Positions 28,601-40,600 of a DNA stretch of 64,000 nt are shown here, one piece after another (within the stretch, counting starts at the first letter, position 1; every line of letters begins with the position of its first letter). The stretch is from Pelecanus crispus (taxonomy: Eukaryota; Chordata; Aves; Pelecaniformes; Pelecanidae): NCBI RefSeq assembly GCF_030463565.1, contig NC_134643.1:168290491-168354490 (forward strand). Reading direction: 5' to 3'. The position numbers were made by a program, and so were the translations under genes. Under the pieces are notes generated by a model. That model ran no database searches. It was not told the DNA's origin and saw nothing but the letters and a program-made list of their open reading frames with translations.

Positions 28601-31600
28601 ACTTGGCAAGGGATGCAAGGAATAATAAGAAGGGCTTCTACAGGTATGACAGCCAGAAAGGAAAGTGTCCCCCCCCAATGAGCAAGACTGGCAAACTGCT
28701 AACAACAGACAAGCAACTTCTTTGCCTCCGTCTTCCCACACCTCTTGAGGGGATGGACCGCAAGACAGGGACTGGGAGATCAAAGTCCCTCCACTGTAAG
28801 AGAAGATCAGGTTTGTGACCACCTGAGGAACCTGAACATACATAAGTCTACGGGACCTGTATCCCAGAGTCCTGAGGGAATTGGCTGATGTAGTTGCCAA
28901 GCCACTCTCCATCATATTTGAAAAGTCATGGCAGTCAGGCAAAGTCCCTGGTGACTGGGAAAAGGGAAACATTGCACCCACTTTTAAAAAGGGTGGAAAG
29001 GAGGACCCTGGGAACTACCGAGCTGTCAGCCTCACCTCTGTGCCTGGGAAGATCATGGAACAGATCCTCCTAGAAGCTATGCTCAAGCACATCAAGGACA
29101 GGGAGGTGATTTGAGACAGCCAGCACAGATTCACCAAGGGCAAGTCCTGCCTGACCAACCTAGAGGTCTTCTATGATGGAGTGACTACACCAGTGGACAA
29201 GGGAAGACCTACGGATGTGGTCTACATGGACTTCCGTAAGGCCTTTGACACAGTCCCCCACACCATCCTTCTCTCTAACTGGAGAGACATGGATTTGATG
29301 GGTGGACTGTTCAGTGGATGAGGAATTGGTTGGATGGTCACATCCAGAGGGTAGTGGTCAATGGCTCAATGTCCAAATGGAGATCAGTGACGAGTGGTGT
29401 CCCTTCAGGGTCCACACTGGGACCAGTACTGTTTAATATCTTCATCAATGACATAGACAGTGGGATCAAGTGCACCCTCAGCAAGTTCGCAGATGACACC
29501 AAGCTGAGTGGTGCAGTTGACATGCCCAAGGGATGGGATGTCATCCAGCAGGACCTGGACAAGCTTGAAAAGTAGGCCCATGTGAACCTCATGAGGTTCA
29601 ACAAGGCCAAGTGCAGGGTCCTGCACCTGGGTCTGAGCAACACCCGGTATCAATACAGGCTGGGGGATGAAGGGATTGAGAGCAGCCCTGCAGAGAAGGA
29701 CTTGGGGGTACTGGTGGATGAAAAGCTGGGCATGAGCCAACAATGTGCGCTTGCAGAGCAAAAGGCCAGCCATATCCTGGGCTGCATCAAAAGAAGCGTG
29801 GCCAGCAGGTTGAGGGAGGTGATTTTGCCCCTCTACTCCACTCTGGTGAGACCTCACCTGGAGTACTGCGTCCAGCTCTGGAGTCCTCAGCACAGGAAAG
29901 ACATGGACCTGTGTCCAGAGGAGGGCCACAAAAATGATCAGAGGGCTGGAGCACCTCTCCTATGAAGAAAGGCTGAGAGAGTAGGGGTTGTTTAGCCTGG
30001 AGGAGTCTCCAGGGACACCTGATTACAGCCTTTCAACATATAAAAGGGGCTTGTAAGAAAGATGGGGACAGACTTTTTAGCAGGGCCTGTTGCGATAGGA
30101 CATGGGGTAATGGTTTTAAACTAAAAGAGGGTAAATTTAGACTAGATGCAAGGAAGAAATTTTTCACAACAAAGATGGTGAAACACTGGACAGGTTGCCC
30201 AGAGAGGTGGTAGATGCCCCATCCCTGGAAACATTCAAGGTCAGGTTGGATGGGGCTCTGAGCAACCTGATCTAGTTAAAAATGTCCCTGCTCACTGCAG
30301 GGAGGTTGGGCTAGATGATCTTTAAAGGTCCTTTCCAACCCAAACTATTCTATGATTCTATGACATTCTCCCGCATTTGCAAACAGCAAGGCTGCACTGC
30401 AATCAGACATGCAACTGCAGACCACACACTCCTAAGAAACTTCCTGAGGAAGCAGCAGCAGCCAGAGAAGGCATTGCTACATGAATTTCAGAATAAGCTA
30501 CTGTAGCTTTGCTATAAACAAAGACTGCCTGGTGCATTTATACCTACAATAGCCATTCCTTCCAACTGCCCTGCAGAGTGTACAGTATAACTGTTGGTTT
30601 TTTGTCATACATACTCACTAGCAAGATTTCCATTAAACATCTGTAATCTGCAACACAGAACTGCTTTCTCCATCACATTTCAAAGAAAGCCAACAAGACA
30701 GCATCAGTTACACTTGCAAATCCTATTTATTTTGGCATAAGGGACACGCAAGCTGTTCAAACTAGCAACTCTTCAAGAGTAAGCAAGAATAATAATGAAT
30801 CTTATTTATTCTCACGCTTACAGAAATTTTGTGCAACAGAGAGGAAATCGAGTTTCACATACTCTCTGAGGAATTTTGTTCTAGGGTTAGACCAGTTTAT
30901 TTTTGCAGCATTAGGCCAAAATGCACAAAATATCCATTGAAAGAAAAAACAACCCAAGTGAATTTTAGGCGGGTAATATCCAGCCGTGTTTGTATGGGAA
31001 CTCTGGGCACTTCCTGATTACAGAGAGAAAGAATTGTCAACGCATTCATGAAAGACAGAGAACTCCTCTGCAGATGAGAAGACATGCAGATGGATGCCAC
31101 AGAGACTTGTTGAGTTTTAACAGCCCAGTGACTAAACTAAGAGCCCAGGATCCTCCTGCAATCAGTGAAGAGAGATAGGAACCTTCAAAGGTTGAGCCAT
31201 GAGGCCCCTAGTGATTTCCCAGGGTGACCTGAATACAGTGATGTAAAGCAGTGTTCAATTACGTACTTTGAGTCCCATGTCACTTATCCTTTCTTTCTGA
31301 ATGAAGATTGCTCCCTAGTATAGGCATCATCAAGCAGAGATCATGAAGTGCCAGGCACACACACAAAAAAAGAGACTTTTCAAAGTGCTTTGCTACTTCA
31401 CGGAACACCTTCTGATTTCATCTTCATCACTGCACTGCAACTTTATCAGTCATTTATTCATACAAGGTAGCTTAGCTACAATACCTTTAAAGAACAGAAA
31501 AGACAAACTCAGGTATACATACACATATGCTCTAGAGCATCACAGTTGAGATGAGACCTTGGCTCAGAACCCAACCTTAAAGGCAGTGATGTAGTTCAAC

Positions 31601-34600
31601 TTAGGCCTCCAACTTACCACATTTTTAAAGTCATCTTCTGCTTCATCAAATTTTCCTTGCTTGAGCAGTAAGTGTCCTCTCTGTAATCTTGCCTGAAATG
31701 AAACATAAGATCATTTCTTTTGATTTACAAATTGGAATTCAGCGAAGTATGAAAATAAGCTTCAGTTTCCTTTAGCAGCAACAAAAAAAGTTTAATTTTA
31801 GGACAGCTAACAAGCTGAAACAGAGATCATAACACCCATTCTTTGTCTTCTCAATTTGACAGTGTTCTTATGAGGCCTCTTCAATGGTAAGAGGATCACT
31901 CTGCACCAGAACTGAGGGACAAAAAGCAGCCACAGTTTTTATGGGCAGCTGCAACTCATGGAAAGAACTCATTTGAAGAGTTGTGTAAAACAAAGTGAAT
32001 GTTTACCTTACAGCACTTTCTCGACTAGAACTGCTTACAGATTTTAAGAAATTAGCAGAAATAATAATCAACAATCCCCACATTTAATTCTTCCACTGAA
32101 CTTTCAGAATAATAGAAGCTATGTAAAAAGACAAGTTAATGATTTAGAAGAGTTTGATTTATAAGAATATTTTCATACAACAATGAATTTAATGTTTGCT
32201 CCTTCATTGTAAGCTATACAGGATATGTCACTGCCATAGAAAAAGGAGACAAGAGAATCAGATGGAGAGGACTCCAGCATCAGCCTCCAACTAACGAGGC
32301 AGTCTCCGCACAGGGTAAGCAGAAGTGAGCAAGGGGTAAGTAAATCGTAACTTGCAATGATTCCACAGGAAGGCAGTGAGATTAGGACAGTTCCTGTGGA
32401 GAAGAGATGCCTCAAATCAGATGCTGATTAAGACAGGAGAAAAACAGAGGCATCTGTACACTCTCTTCCCCTCCTCGCTCTCAGAGGGCATAGCCTTGGC
32501 GACAGAGAGAAGTGAGAAGGAAAGTGTTCAGCACACACCCACGAGGAACATGAACTTAATAAAACTACTATCAGTTGTTAGAATAACTGCCTAGACTGTA
32601 CTCAGCATAGCAAATTCAAGCACATACACCATTGCTATTATTTTATCCTATTTAAAGCCTTCTGAGTGATAACGTATTTTCTATTTCTACTTAGCAAAAT
32701 CTGAAAAAAAACCTTCTTTCAAAGCAGATTTTTTTTTCACGCTTGAACAATTTTCAATTCCAGTAATACTTACTGATGTGAAGTCCTGCTTTAACTCAAC
32801 CACTTTACTTAAATCACGAATTGCTGCTTTAGATTTGCCCATGGCTAAGTACACTGTTGCTCTTCTGTAATAAGCAATGTAGTTCTCAGAGTCTCCCTCT
32901 GCAAGTGAACAAACAGTAATCAGAATACTATCTCCAAGCAACTGAAACTTTGGGTACAGTGAAACTGTAATGACTAAAAATGTATTACCTGTTTTAAGCC
33001 ACTGGAAAAAGCGGTATTTATCAATAAAACACAACATTTGTAACATTATCCAAGCAATATTTTCTATGCAGTTTGATTATTTAACAATAAAGATTTACAG
33101 AAACACAGTAAATGCCAAATAATTAAAGAGCACTGAAGTTGAAATATGTACATGTTTTTCAGCTTTGTACAGGAAAACAGCCACTACGTACCAACCCTTT
33201 ATCTCCAACTGCAGGCCTACATTTGAAAGCATGTTAATTCATCATTCTCCATCCCAGTCCTTGTCCATCATATAGGATAGAAGCAAATAATCCCAAGATG
33301 ACCCATATGTTAGTCCAGTGTTGTCACAGCCACATAAACCCTTTACACCATCCATTGAAACAGCAGCAACTTCTGTCTTTAATATTCAAGTGAGCACCAA
33401 CACCCCCTCTCAATGGCAGACAAACTCATGTACATTATCAAAACCTGAAGGCTGACTTCAAGGCCCACACATTCCATGTTGTCTGCTGGTCAAACTTCCA
33501 AGATCCAGCAATTTTAACACTCTCTAGGCTAGCACATATATGTACACCTCTACAGGAGACAAACATCAGTCTCTGAAACCAAGAAGAATTTTCTTAATAT
33601 TCTTCTCTATGCAGTATTTCAAAGAAACAGATGACAGTTACTGTGAGCTCTCAAGGAAAAGTAACTTAGACCACCCAAACGACCATATGCAGTGGAAGAC
33701 AATAAATGTTTTAGTGTGCTATTGGGAGGGAAAAAAAAAGCAAAACAAACCATAAATCCATAATTTGTAGACAAGAACATCCATATCTGAGGATCAAAAC
33801 AAGTATTTCTCTTCCTCACCTCATTTGAGGTTAAAGGTGAACTTTAAAATAAATGGAACAAATAGCATTGCCAAAAATCTTATGGTTGGTAACAGAGCTT
33901 CGTAGCTGGCCACCTCCGCTACCAAAACACTAGTTCAGTTCTCACTGGAGAAGGTATCTGCACTCTTCCTCTACAATGTCCTGGCAGTGGAAATGCTAAC
34001 ATCCAGCACTGAAATTTAATAATAACTCCCATGCTTGTACGCCAGCATTATGGACATCAAGTAAAGTCAAATGTTACTATGTTTAAAAAAAAAAAAAAAA
34101 GGAAGTATTAAGTCCTACTGCATACAACCAGATGTGCAGAGTAGGGGCAAATCAATAGCTGAAATTAAGGAACTTTATTAACACACAAAGGATGAAAGAT
34201 AGGTAAAAGCTAACCCAGGAAGCACATTCTGGCACCAGATGATGATCTTTCTGACAGTCAGAATGTGGTTTTGCCTCAGTTCCCCAGCAACAGTAACAAA
34301 GAGCAACTGACATCTACCCAGAGACAAGGCATAAGCCATCAACTTGACGGGACTGAAGAAAGAGTTGAAAATTTAACTGAAGAGAGAGAAAATGGACAGT
34401 AACTTTCTTTTACTTCAGATGTTTGCAAAAAAGAAAAATAGGCTAAGGTAAGACTAAATGATCTATTTACCTCAGTCTACAATGATGCAGTACAGGCAAA
34501 AAAGATTAGAGACATTTCTTCTCCCCTCCTCTACAAACACAGTAGGCAAATCGTGCTTAAAATCTTTTCAAAAAGGCAAAATACAAAGAAGAAAGAGAAG

Positions 34601-37600
34601 TCTGATGAAAGTTTAGGCAATCAGACTGAAACCAACATCAAGAATCCCATCAAGGTCACAACAGAGGTGGTCACACCATAGCTCTACCAGCTGCTCGAGC
34701 ACTGCTGGCGAAGCAGAGCGTTTTACCCCATGCAGGCACCTCACTGCTCATCCCACCTCACACCGCTGCTGCCTTTGCATGGCCACAGACTGAACCGGAC
34801 TTTTCACCACATCCAAGTTAAAGCTTGCTAACCAATAATAAAGGAATAAACCACGCTGTAACACTAACTCTGCTCAGATCCCACAGAAACACTTTGGCAG
34901 CAACACGCAAGGCAAAAGGAATAGCAGACTGCCTCTTGGTGTAATGAGGAGCTTCCATAGAGCAGAAAAGAAGAAGTTACCCCCTCCACTCCCTTTATAT
35001 AAGGGAAGTTGATCTTGGAGAACTCACAGAAAATATTAATAGCTCAGAATCAGCAGATATTTCATTTACATATCACTATTAGACCAAGGCATAAACAGAA
35101 AAGTCTTAATAGCATCACTCATTACTGTGTAACACCTTGGTATTATTCTTCTCAGAGAAAATGATGCAGTTGTTCACTTTATAACAAAGTCCAACAATTT
35201 AAAAAAACAAAAACCCCCATCCAATTGAGAAATTGTGGTGTTAATGAACACTGCTCTTTACTGGTGCTGTCTGTCTCTATGCTTCAATTCAAGGATTTTA
35301 ACCAGCAAAGTCGCTTTAAAATTTATAGAAGCAAACATTTAACTCCTAAGTTTGTTGAAAACATAGGTCACCAAAACAAGAACTCACTCACTAGTTGAGT
35401 GTAACAGAGGGAAAGTTAATACACCTTTCACTACCAGTTCAGTATTTCAAACTTGTAGCATCAGTTTCACTGAGGTATCACCCACTTCACGATTTAATTT
35501 TTAAAAAGAAAGATAAAAGAGAGAGACTATTTTAAATGTTGAATTTTTTACAGCACTGGAGAGAAGAAAGCATGGATAAACTCAACCTTTCAAAGACATA
35601 CTTCAAAAAACTTCATAAAGATAAAACCTAATCTTGATGGGATTCGATAGAGGGAATACCTCATCAAATGATACAACGACACCACGGTCAGTTATAATTG
35701 TTTCCATACAGCTAGCCTGCAGAACAGCCGTGACAGTGTTCACATATCACGTAGTGAATTTAACCGTTTATTTTATCGAAGCCAAAGCATAAATATTCTA
35801 CTACATCTCTGTTGGCTCCTGTCCAAACTGCTCCATAAAGGTGCCCCAACTTCTGTGACTCATGAAATGCAATTTGCAAGAAAGCAGGATACTTAATGAA
35901 GCCCATAGTAGGGGAAAAAAACCCTCATCCAAAGGTATTTCAGTAAAAGAGTCACCTTCCTCAGATACGTACCTATAGCCGCATGAAAGTGAGACAAAGC
36001 ATCTGCTAGCTGTCCAGCAGCCAATAACTTCTTTCCCATTTCAAGTTGTTTTTCTACTTCTGCATTTATTCCACATTCAGCCCCTTAAAGAAAAACAAAC
36101 AGATCAAGGTTTTGAGTGACCATTTTAATTATACCAAACACATACAGTGATAATATATATAATGAACAGCTATTGATGTAGAGGCAGAAGTCACGTCTTC
36201 CTGTATTAAAACAACCTGCAGCCTAATAAACATGTAGTATGTCTCCCCTGCCCCAAAAAGGATGTCAAAGTAAATAAACACTGTCAAGCACCGCATTGTG
36301 AGAAAGTGCCAAACATGCATTTCTATTCCTGTCTATGCATTTAGAACATATTTTTGCACATCAAGCTTTATACATCAACTATAAAAACACAGTTTGACAA
36401 AATACATTTCTATGAGGGCTTTCAATTTCAAAAGAATCTGGAAAAACAATTATAATGCACACATAGCAAACATAAAAAGGCTTTAAGTTAAATTTCATGG
36501 CCCTACCAATAACTTAAGGCTCAACTGAGAACTGTTAGCTACTGCAGAGATTGGCTTCTCATCTACTGCACTTTATCATTTCCAAGGCAAACTGTTTCCA
36601 GAGTGCAAGTTTTGATAAGCAATTAAAATTCTCACTCCCTTTTCATTTAACCAGTAGGATGAAAATCATATTAAAGTGGCATGCTTTCAAAGTGCCAGTT
36701 TTAGTTTAAAGCCAATAAATTGCTGCTGCTCAGCCAACAGGGAAAAACTATTGTTGAAAAGAAATGAGCAGCTAAGTGCAAGTACATGCTGTACATACAT
36801 CAACTCAGCCACAGAGTTTTTTTTCCTTCGTACTGCTCCCAGCATTCTTCAAATCAGGACAGAATTTCACTACAACTTACCAGTTTATGACTATTAAAAC
36901 TTCCACACTATAAACAGTTTTCTTTTACTAAGAGCATATCCTATGCATAAATTTAAGCAAGGTAATACATTAAAATCCTGAATAAATACATTACATTAGA
37001 GAACAATGAACTACAATTACTAGGAATCAATTTCTTTCACTCAGGTTTTCTATCAAGCCAATTCAGATAGGCACTTGAATTAATCTTAAACACAAAAATG
37101 CAGCAACACTTTGAAGTTGTTTCTTAGAGTCTGAATAAAAATGTTACACTACACAGATTGAAGGAAAGTGTATCAGAACTTCTCACACTGAAAGGTCATT
37201 AAACAACAAAGTATTTGTAATGAAAGAACAGTGATTTCTGATCACCAAATCATCAAAGTTTTAGAACTAGAAGCTCTCAGTACCTGGCATCTTAATTCAA
37301 TTTTCCTTTCCTACTCCTTAATACAGTTCATAATTCTTTTAATTCCACATTATAAGAAAATTATTGAGCTCTCTATACTAAAATGAACAAAATGCCCTCT
37401 GTAGCCACTGGAAAAAAGCTCTATCTGCTAAAAGATTGAAAATAATTCAGCAAACTGGATTCAAGGGCTTCAATTCAATGATTTGCTTTAGAGCAATGAC
37501 AGCAAACAAATTCCTTTTTTAATTAATGCAAATGACTCCATAAAATAAGCCCCAAATTTCTACTCAGTGATTTTTTTTTTTTTTTGTTTAAATAGATGAA

Positions 37601-40600
37601 GTTAAAATAGCAATTACTGATCATATAGTCAATTTGGAGACCTTATTAAACAATGCATTTTAAAATCCATTCTAGGTATGTATAGCTCTGAATAAAATAT
37701 AAATAGCTCCACTCATAGTGGAGAAGTATTTCTTGACAGTGATTTTTTCCACACACGGTATTCTACTTCAAGGTAGCTTTTATGTGAATGTCCAATTTTC
37801 AGAAAAATGGACATTCTTCTTTAGCATTTTGCTTCTTCTCTAGCTTACAGCTTTGATCACCAAGTAGTCCAATGTCCTCTAAAATGACAAAGGAAGCATT
37901 GGAGGGGGGGAAAAAAAAAACAAAACCAAAAAACCTCCAACAAAACCCACCAAAACAAAACTGGAAAACAAACCCACCATAAATTTCCCTGGCTTGGAAG
38001 TATACTAGCAACAAATCAGGTATCAAACCATAAACAGAGTGAAGTATTTAACATGAGCTAAAATAAAAAATTCTTAAGCTTCATCCCTCCTGTCTCTCCT
38101 CATGTATGAATATCTGAAATCTTTCAAAATTTGTCAGTTTGGAGTGGTATCCTAGAAGTGGGCTGTAAATCACTCTTTGATGAATCTCCCATCCACCTAA
38201 ACATGGCATCCAATTTTCACAGACTCTCAAGCACCTGTAGGCGTGTCCTTGTTTCACATCTAGTCACATCAGGATAGCTCCAAGAATCAATTTGCCACAG
38301 CGAGATGTACCTATACAATTCAGTGCCTTTCATACACATTATGTTCAGTACAGTTTTACAGTTACGTAATACTTTAGGCAGGAGAGCCATCTTTTTCTCT
38401 GAAAATACTGAAGATAGTAAAGGAAATGAGAAAGGTGACCATTAAGAGTAAATAACAAAAGCAGGAGCAACATGGATAAAAAAATAAGGCAAACTGTGAA
38501 GGACTGTAGGTTCCCTGCAGAACAAGAGTAATTATACTAGACATACACTAAAACTTGGCTCTGCAAATTGCTGAGCATCATAAATTGATGTGGGAATCTA
38601 CAGAAGCAGTGTATATAGTCAGTGCAACCATGATGAAAAGTGACATTTACCATAAATACTCAGGAACACTGTACACTGACATGATAGTTGGGCTGTTTAT
38701 TCATATAAATCTATTGCTTATTAATTTTCTGGCTGTAGGCGAACAGTTGCTCTAAATAAACCACCCCACAGTAGACACCTGAAAACTGTTACCAAAGGCA
38801 CAGGAGCCTAAGGACTCAAATTCTGTGTAACCTATTTGGTTACCTATTCAATCTTTGGTCTGGGAATGAACGTGAGGACTGAAGTTCAGCCAGAGGGAAA
38901 AAACAAACCGACCCTACAGAGCGCTTTCCAACAGCCAGACAGTTGTTACTGAGCTGGATACCAAGGGCCCAGCATCACAGCCGAACCAGCTTTGTATGCT
39001 CCAGCAAGAAACTAAATTTATGCAAGCAATATGCAAGCATACCATTTATTTTTAAAACTTCCAAGTATTTTAATTTGAATACTATATCTAAAGCCTGCCT
39101 AATTGTTATCTATTCACCTAGGACCTCAGATGACCACACATGAGAGCCCAGCTGTCAAATCAAGTCAGATATTCTGGATAAATTCACAGTCTGTAGTCCC
39201 GGCACTGATGCAAGAGTGGAAGAGTCAAAAAAAAAAAAAACAAAACAAAAACCCAAAACAAAACAAAAAACCCAACAAAAAGCACCCAAACAAACAAAAA
39301 CCCGCACACTACTCCCAGATAAGAATTGGTACCAGGCCTTACAACTCAAAGGAAGCCAGTTAGAAGGCACAGGAAGACAAGCAGGTGCAGCTAACCTACT
39401 TTTCCAGTTAAATACACTCACTTCAAATAAATTTTATCTTCCTGGTAGGATAACTGGGGGCCAGTATGTGGGTACCTAAGTATACAAGCTTCAACTATAT
39501 CCTCATGTAATAAGTCACATTCACACTGTAAAAAGCTTAAGAAAGCCCTCCAGCTTGAAAACAGTTTCAAGATTTTACATTCATCTACACACTCCTCTTT
39601 TTCCCCCTACAGAATCTCCACCTACTTTTTTTTTTTTTTTTTTTTTTTAAAAATCTTGTCCCCAAGCTGGGTAACAGGACTATGAAAATAAACAGAATTA
39701 GTACCAACTGTGAAACAATTCTATTTCTGGTACAAAGATAAAGAAGAAACATGCATGTCACTAAACTTAATTACAGTGACCCAAACTTTTTTTTTTTTTA
39801 AATCAACATAAAAAAGCTTGATGATTGTCTTATCATGCGAGTGGGAAATCCTGCTTTTGGGGCATTTTTTGGTCAGAATGACCCTGTGTTTAGCATAATA
39901 AGTCTTAAGTTTACCCTTATTTTTAAACAAGTTTGGGCTTTGCTTTTATGTGTGTTTGTGAGTGTGCTTTACAAGGATGAGACTGAACAAAGCAAGAAGT
40001 GGACAAGCAACTACAGTTTCAGGAGCAATACAAAAAGGCTCACAAGGAGCCTCAGACCATCCAGGTGAGCCATGTGTAACTTCCACCCATCAAGTTTTTA
40101 CTCCCTCTGTTTGCAAAGAAAACTGGTAAATATAGCTAAGACTGGCAAACCAAAAAGCCACCCCCCACCCCCCCAAGTATCCTTTGGTATTTGGGGCGAG
40201 GAAAAAAACCTCCCAAACTCAGGACAGAAACATACGGTGTGGGGGCGAGAGAAACACTTAAGGCTAGTGGTCTGACAATAATGAGCTGAGCTCTGTATAC
40301 TCAAAGCCCATTTCTTCTTCCCCTTATTACATTTCCTTGCTTTTACTACTAGGAAGAGGGGAAAGAGGAACAATACTCCTCTACCCTCTTTTTGTTGCCA
40401 TTACTGTGGACAAAGAGCCATGAAGGATGAATCTTCGCAAGAGGTGATCTGTGCCAGATGGGAGCTTATTGAGCACAAGTCGGCATATTTGAAGAGGAAT
40501 AATTCAGGAAACGCAACAGTAAGGGCTGAACTGCAACCTGCCACATCACCAAGTATTCGAAAACCTTTATTACTGAACTCCTTTACAAGCCAGATATAAA

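Larger units (their letters stand above)
26080..30361 (+). mobile_element. CR1 LINE, nearly full length, older subfamily, decayed
   Basis: It carries a CR1 5' region, a broken ORF1 (26130-27330), a broken ORF2 (about 27331-30000), a 3' UTR with the GGTTGGGCTAGATGATCTTT motif and a terminal CTATGATTCTATGA tail. Its proteins are clearly different from the young CR1 copies (for example [13 protein letters not shown] against [13 protein letters not shown]), so it is a separate subfamily. Several frameshifts and stop codons interrupt both frames. The 5' boundary is approximate. It is antisense to DNAJC3 in intron 4. Confidence 0.93.
16322..31617 (-). other. DNAJC3 intron 4 (15.3 kb, CR1-rich)
   Basis: This is the largest intron. 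It contains a 1.6 kb young CR1 (21678-23268) and a roughly 4.3 kb decayed, nearly full-length CR1 (26080-30361), both in the plus orientation and so antisense to the gene. A 16-base C run lies at 18878-18893 and an A run near 23380-23402. The 5.3 kb at 16322-21677 and the 2.8 kb between the two elements show nothing else I recognise. Confidence 0.85.

Noticed and set aside
39103..39479. Overlapping Lys/Gln/Thr-rich and Phe/Cys-rich frames
   Set aside because: They derive from the A-rich simple tract in intron 1.
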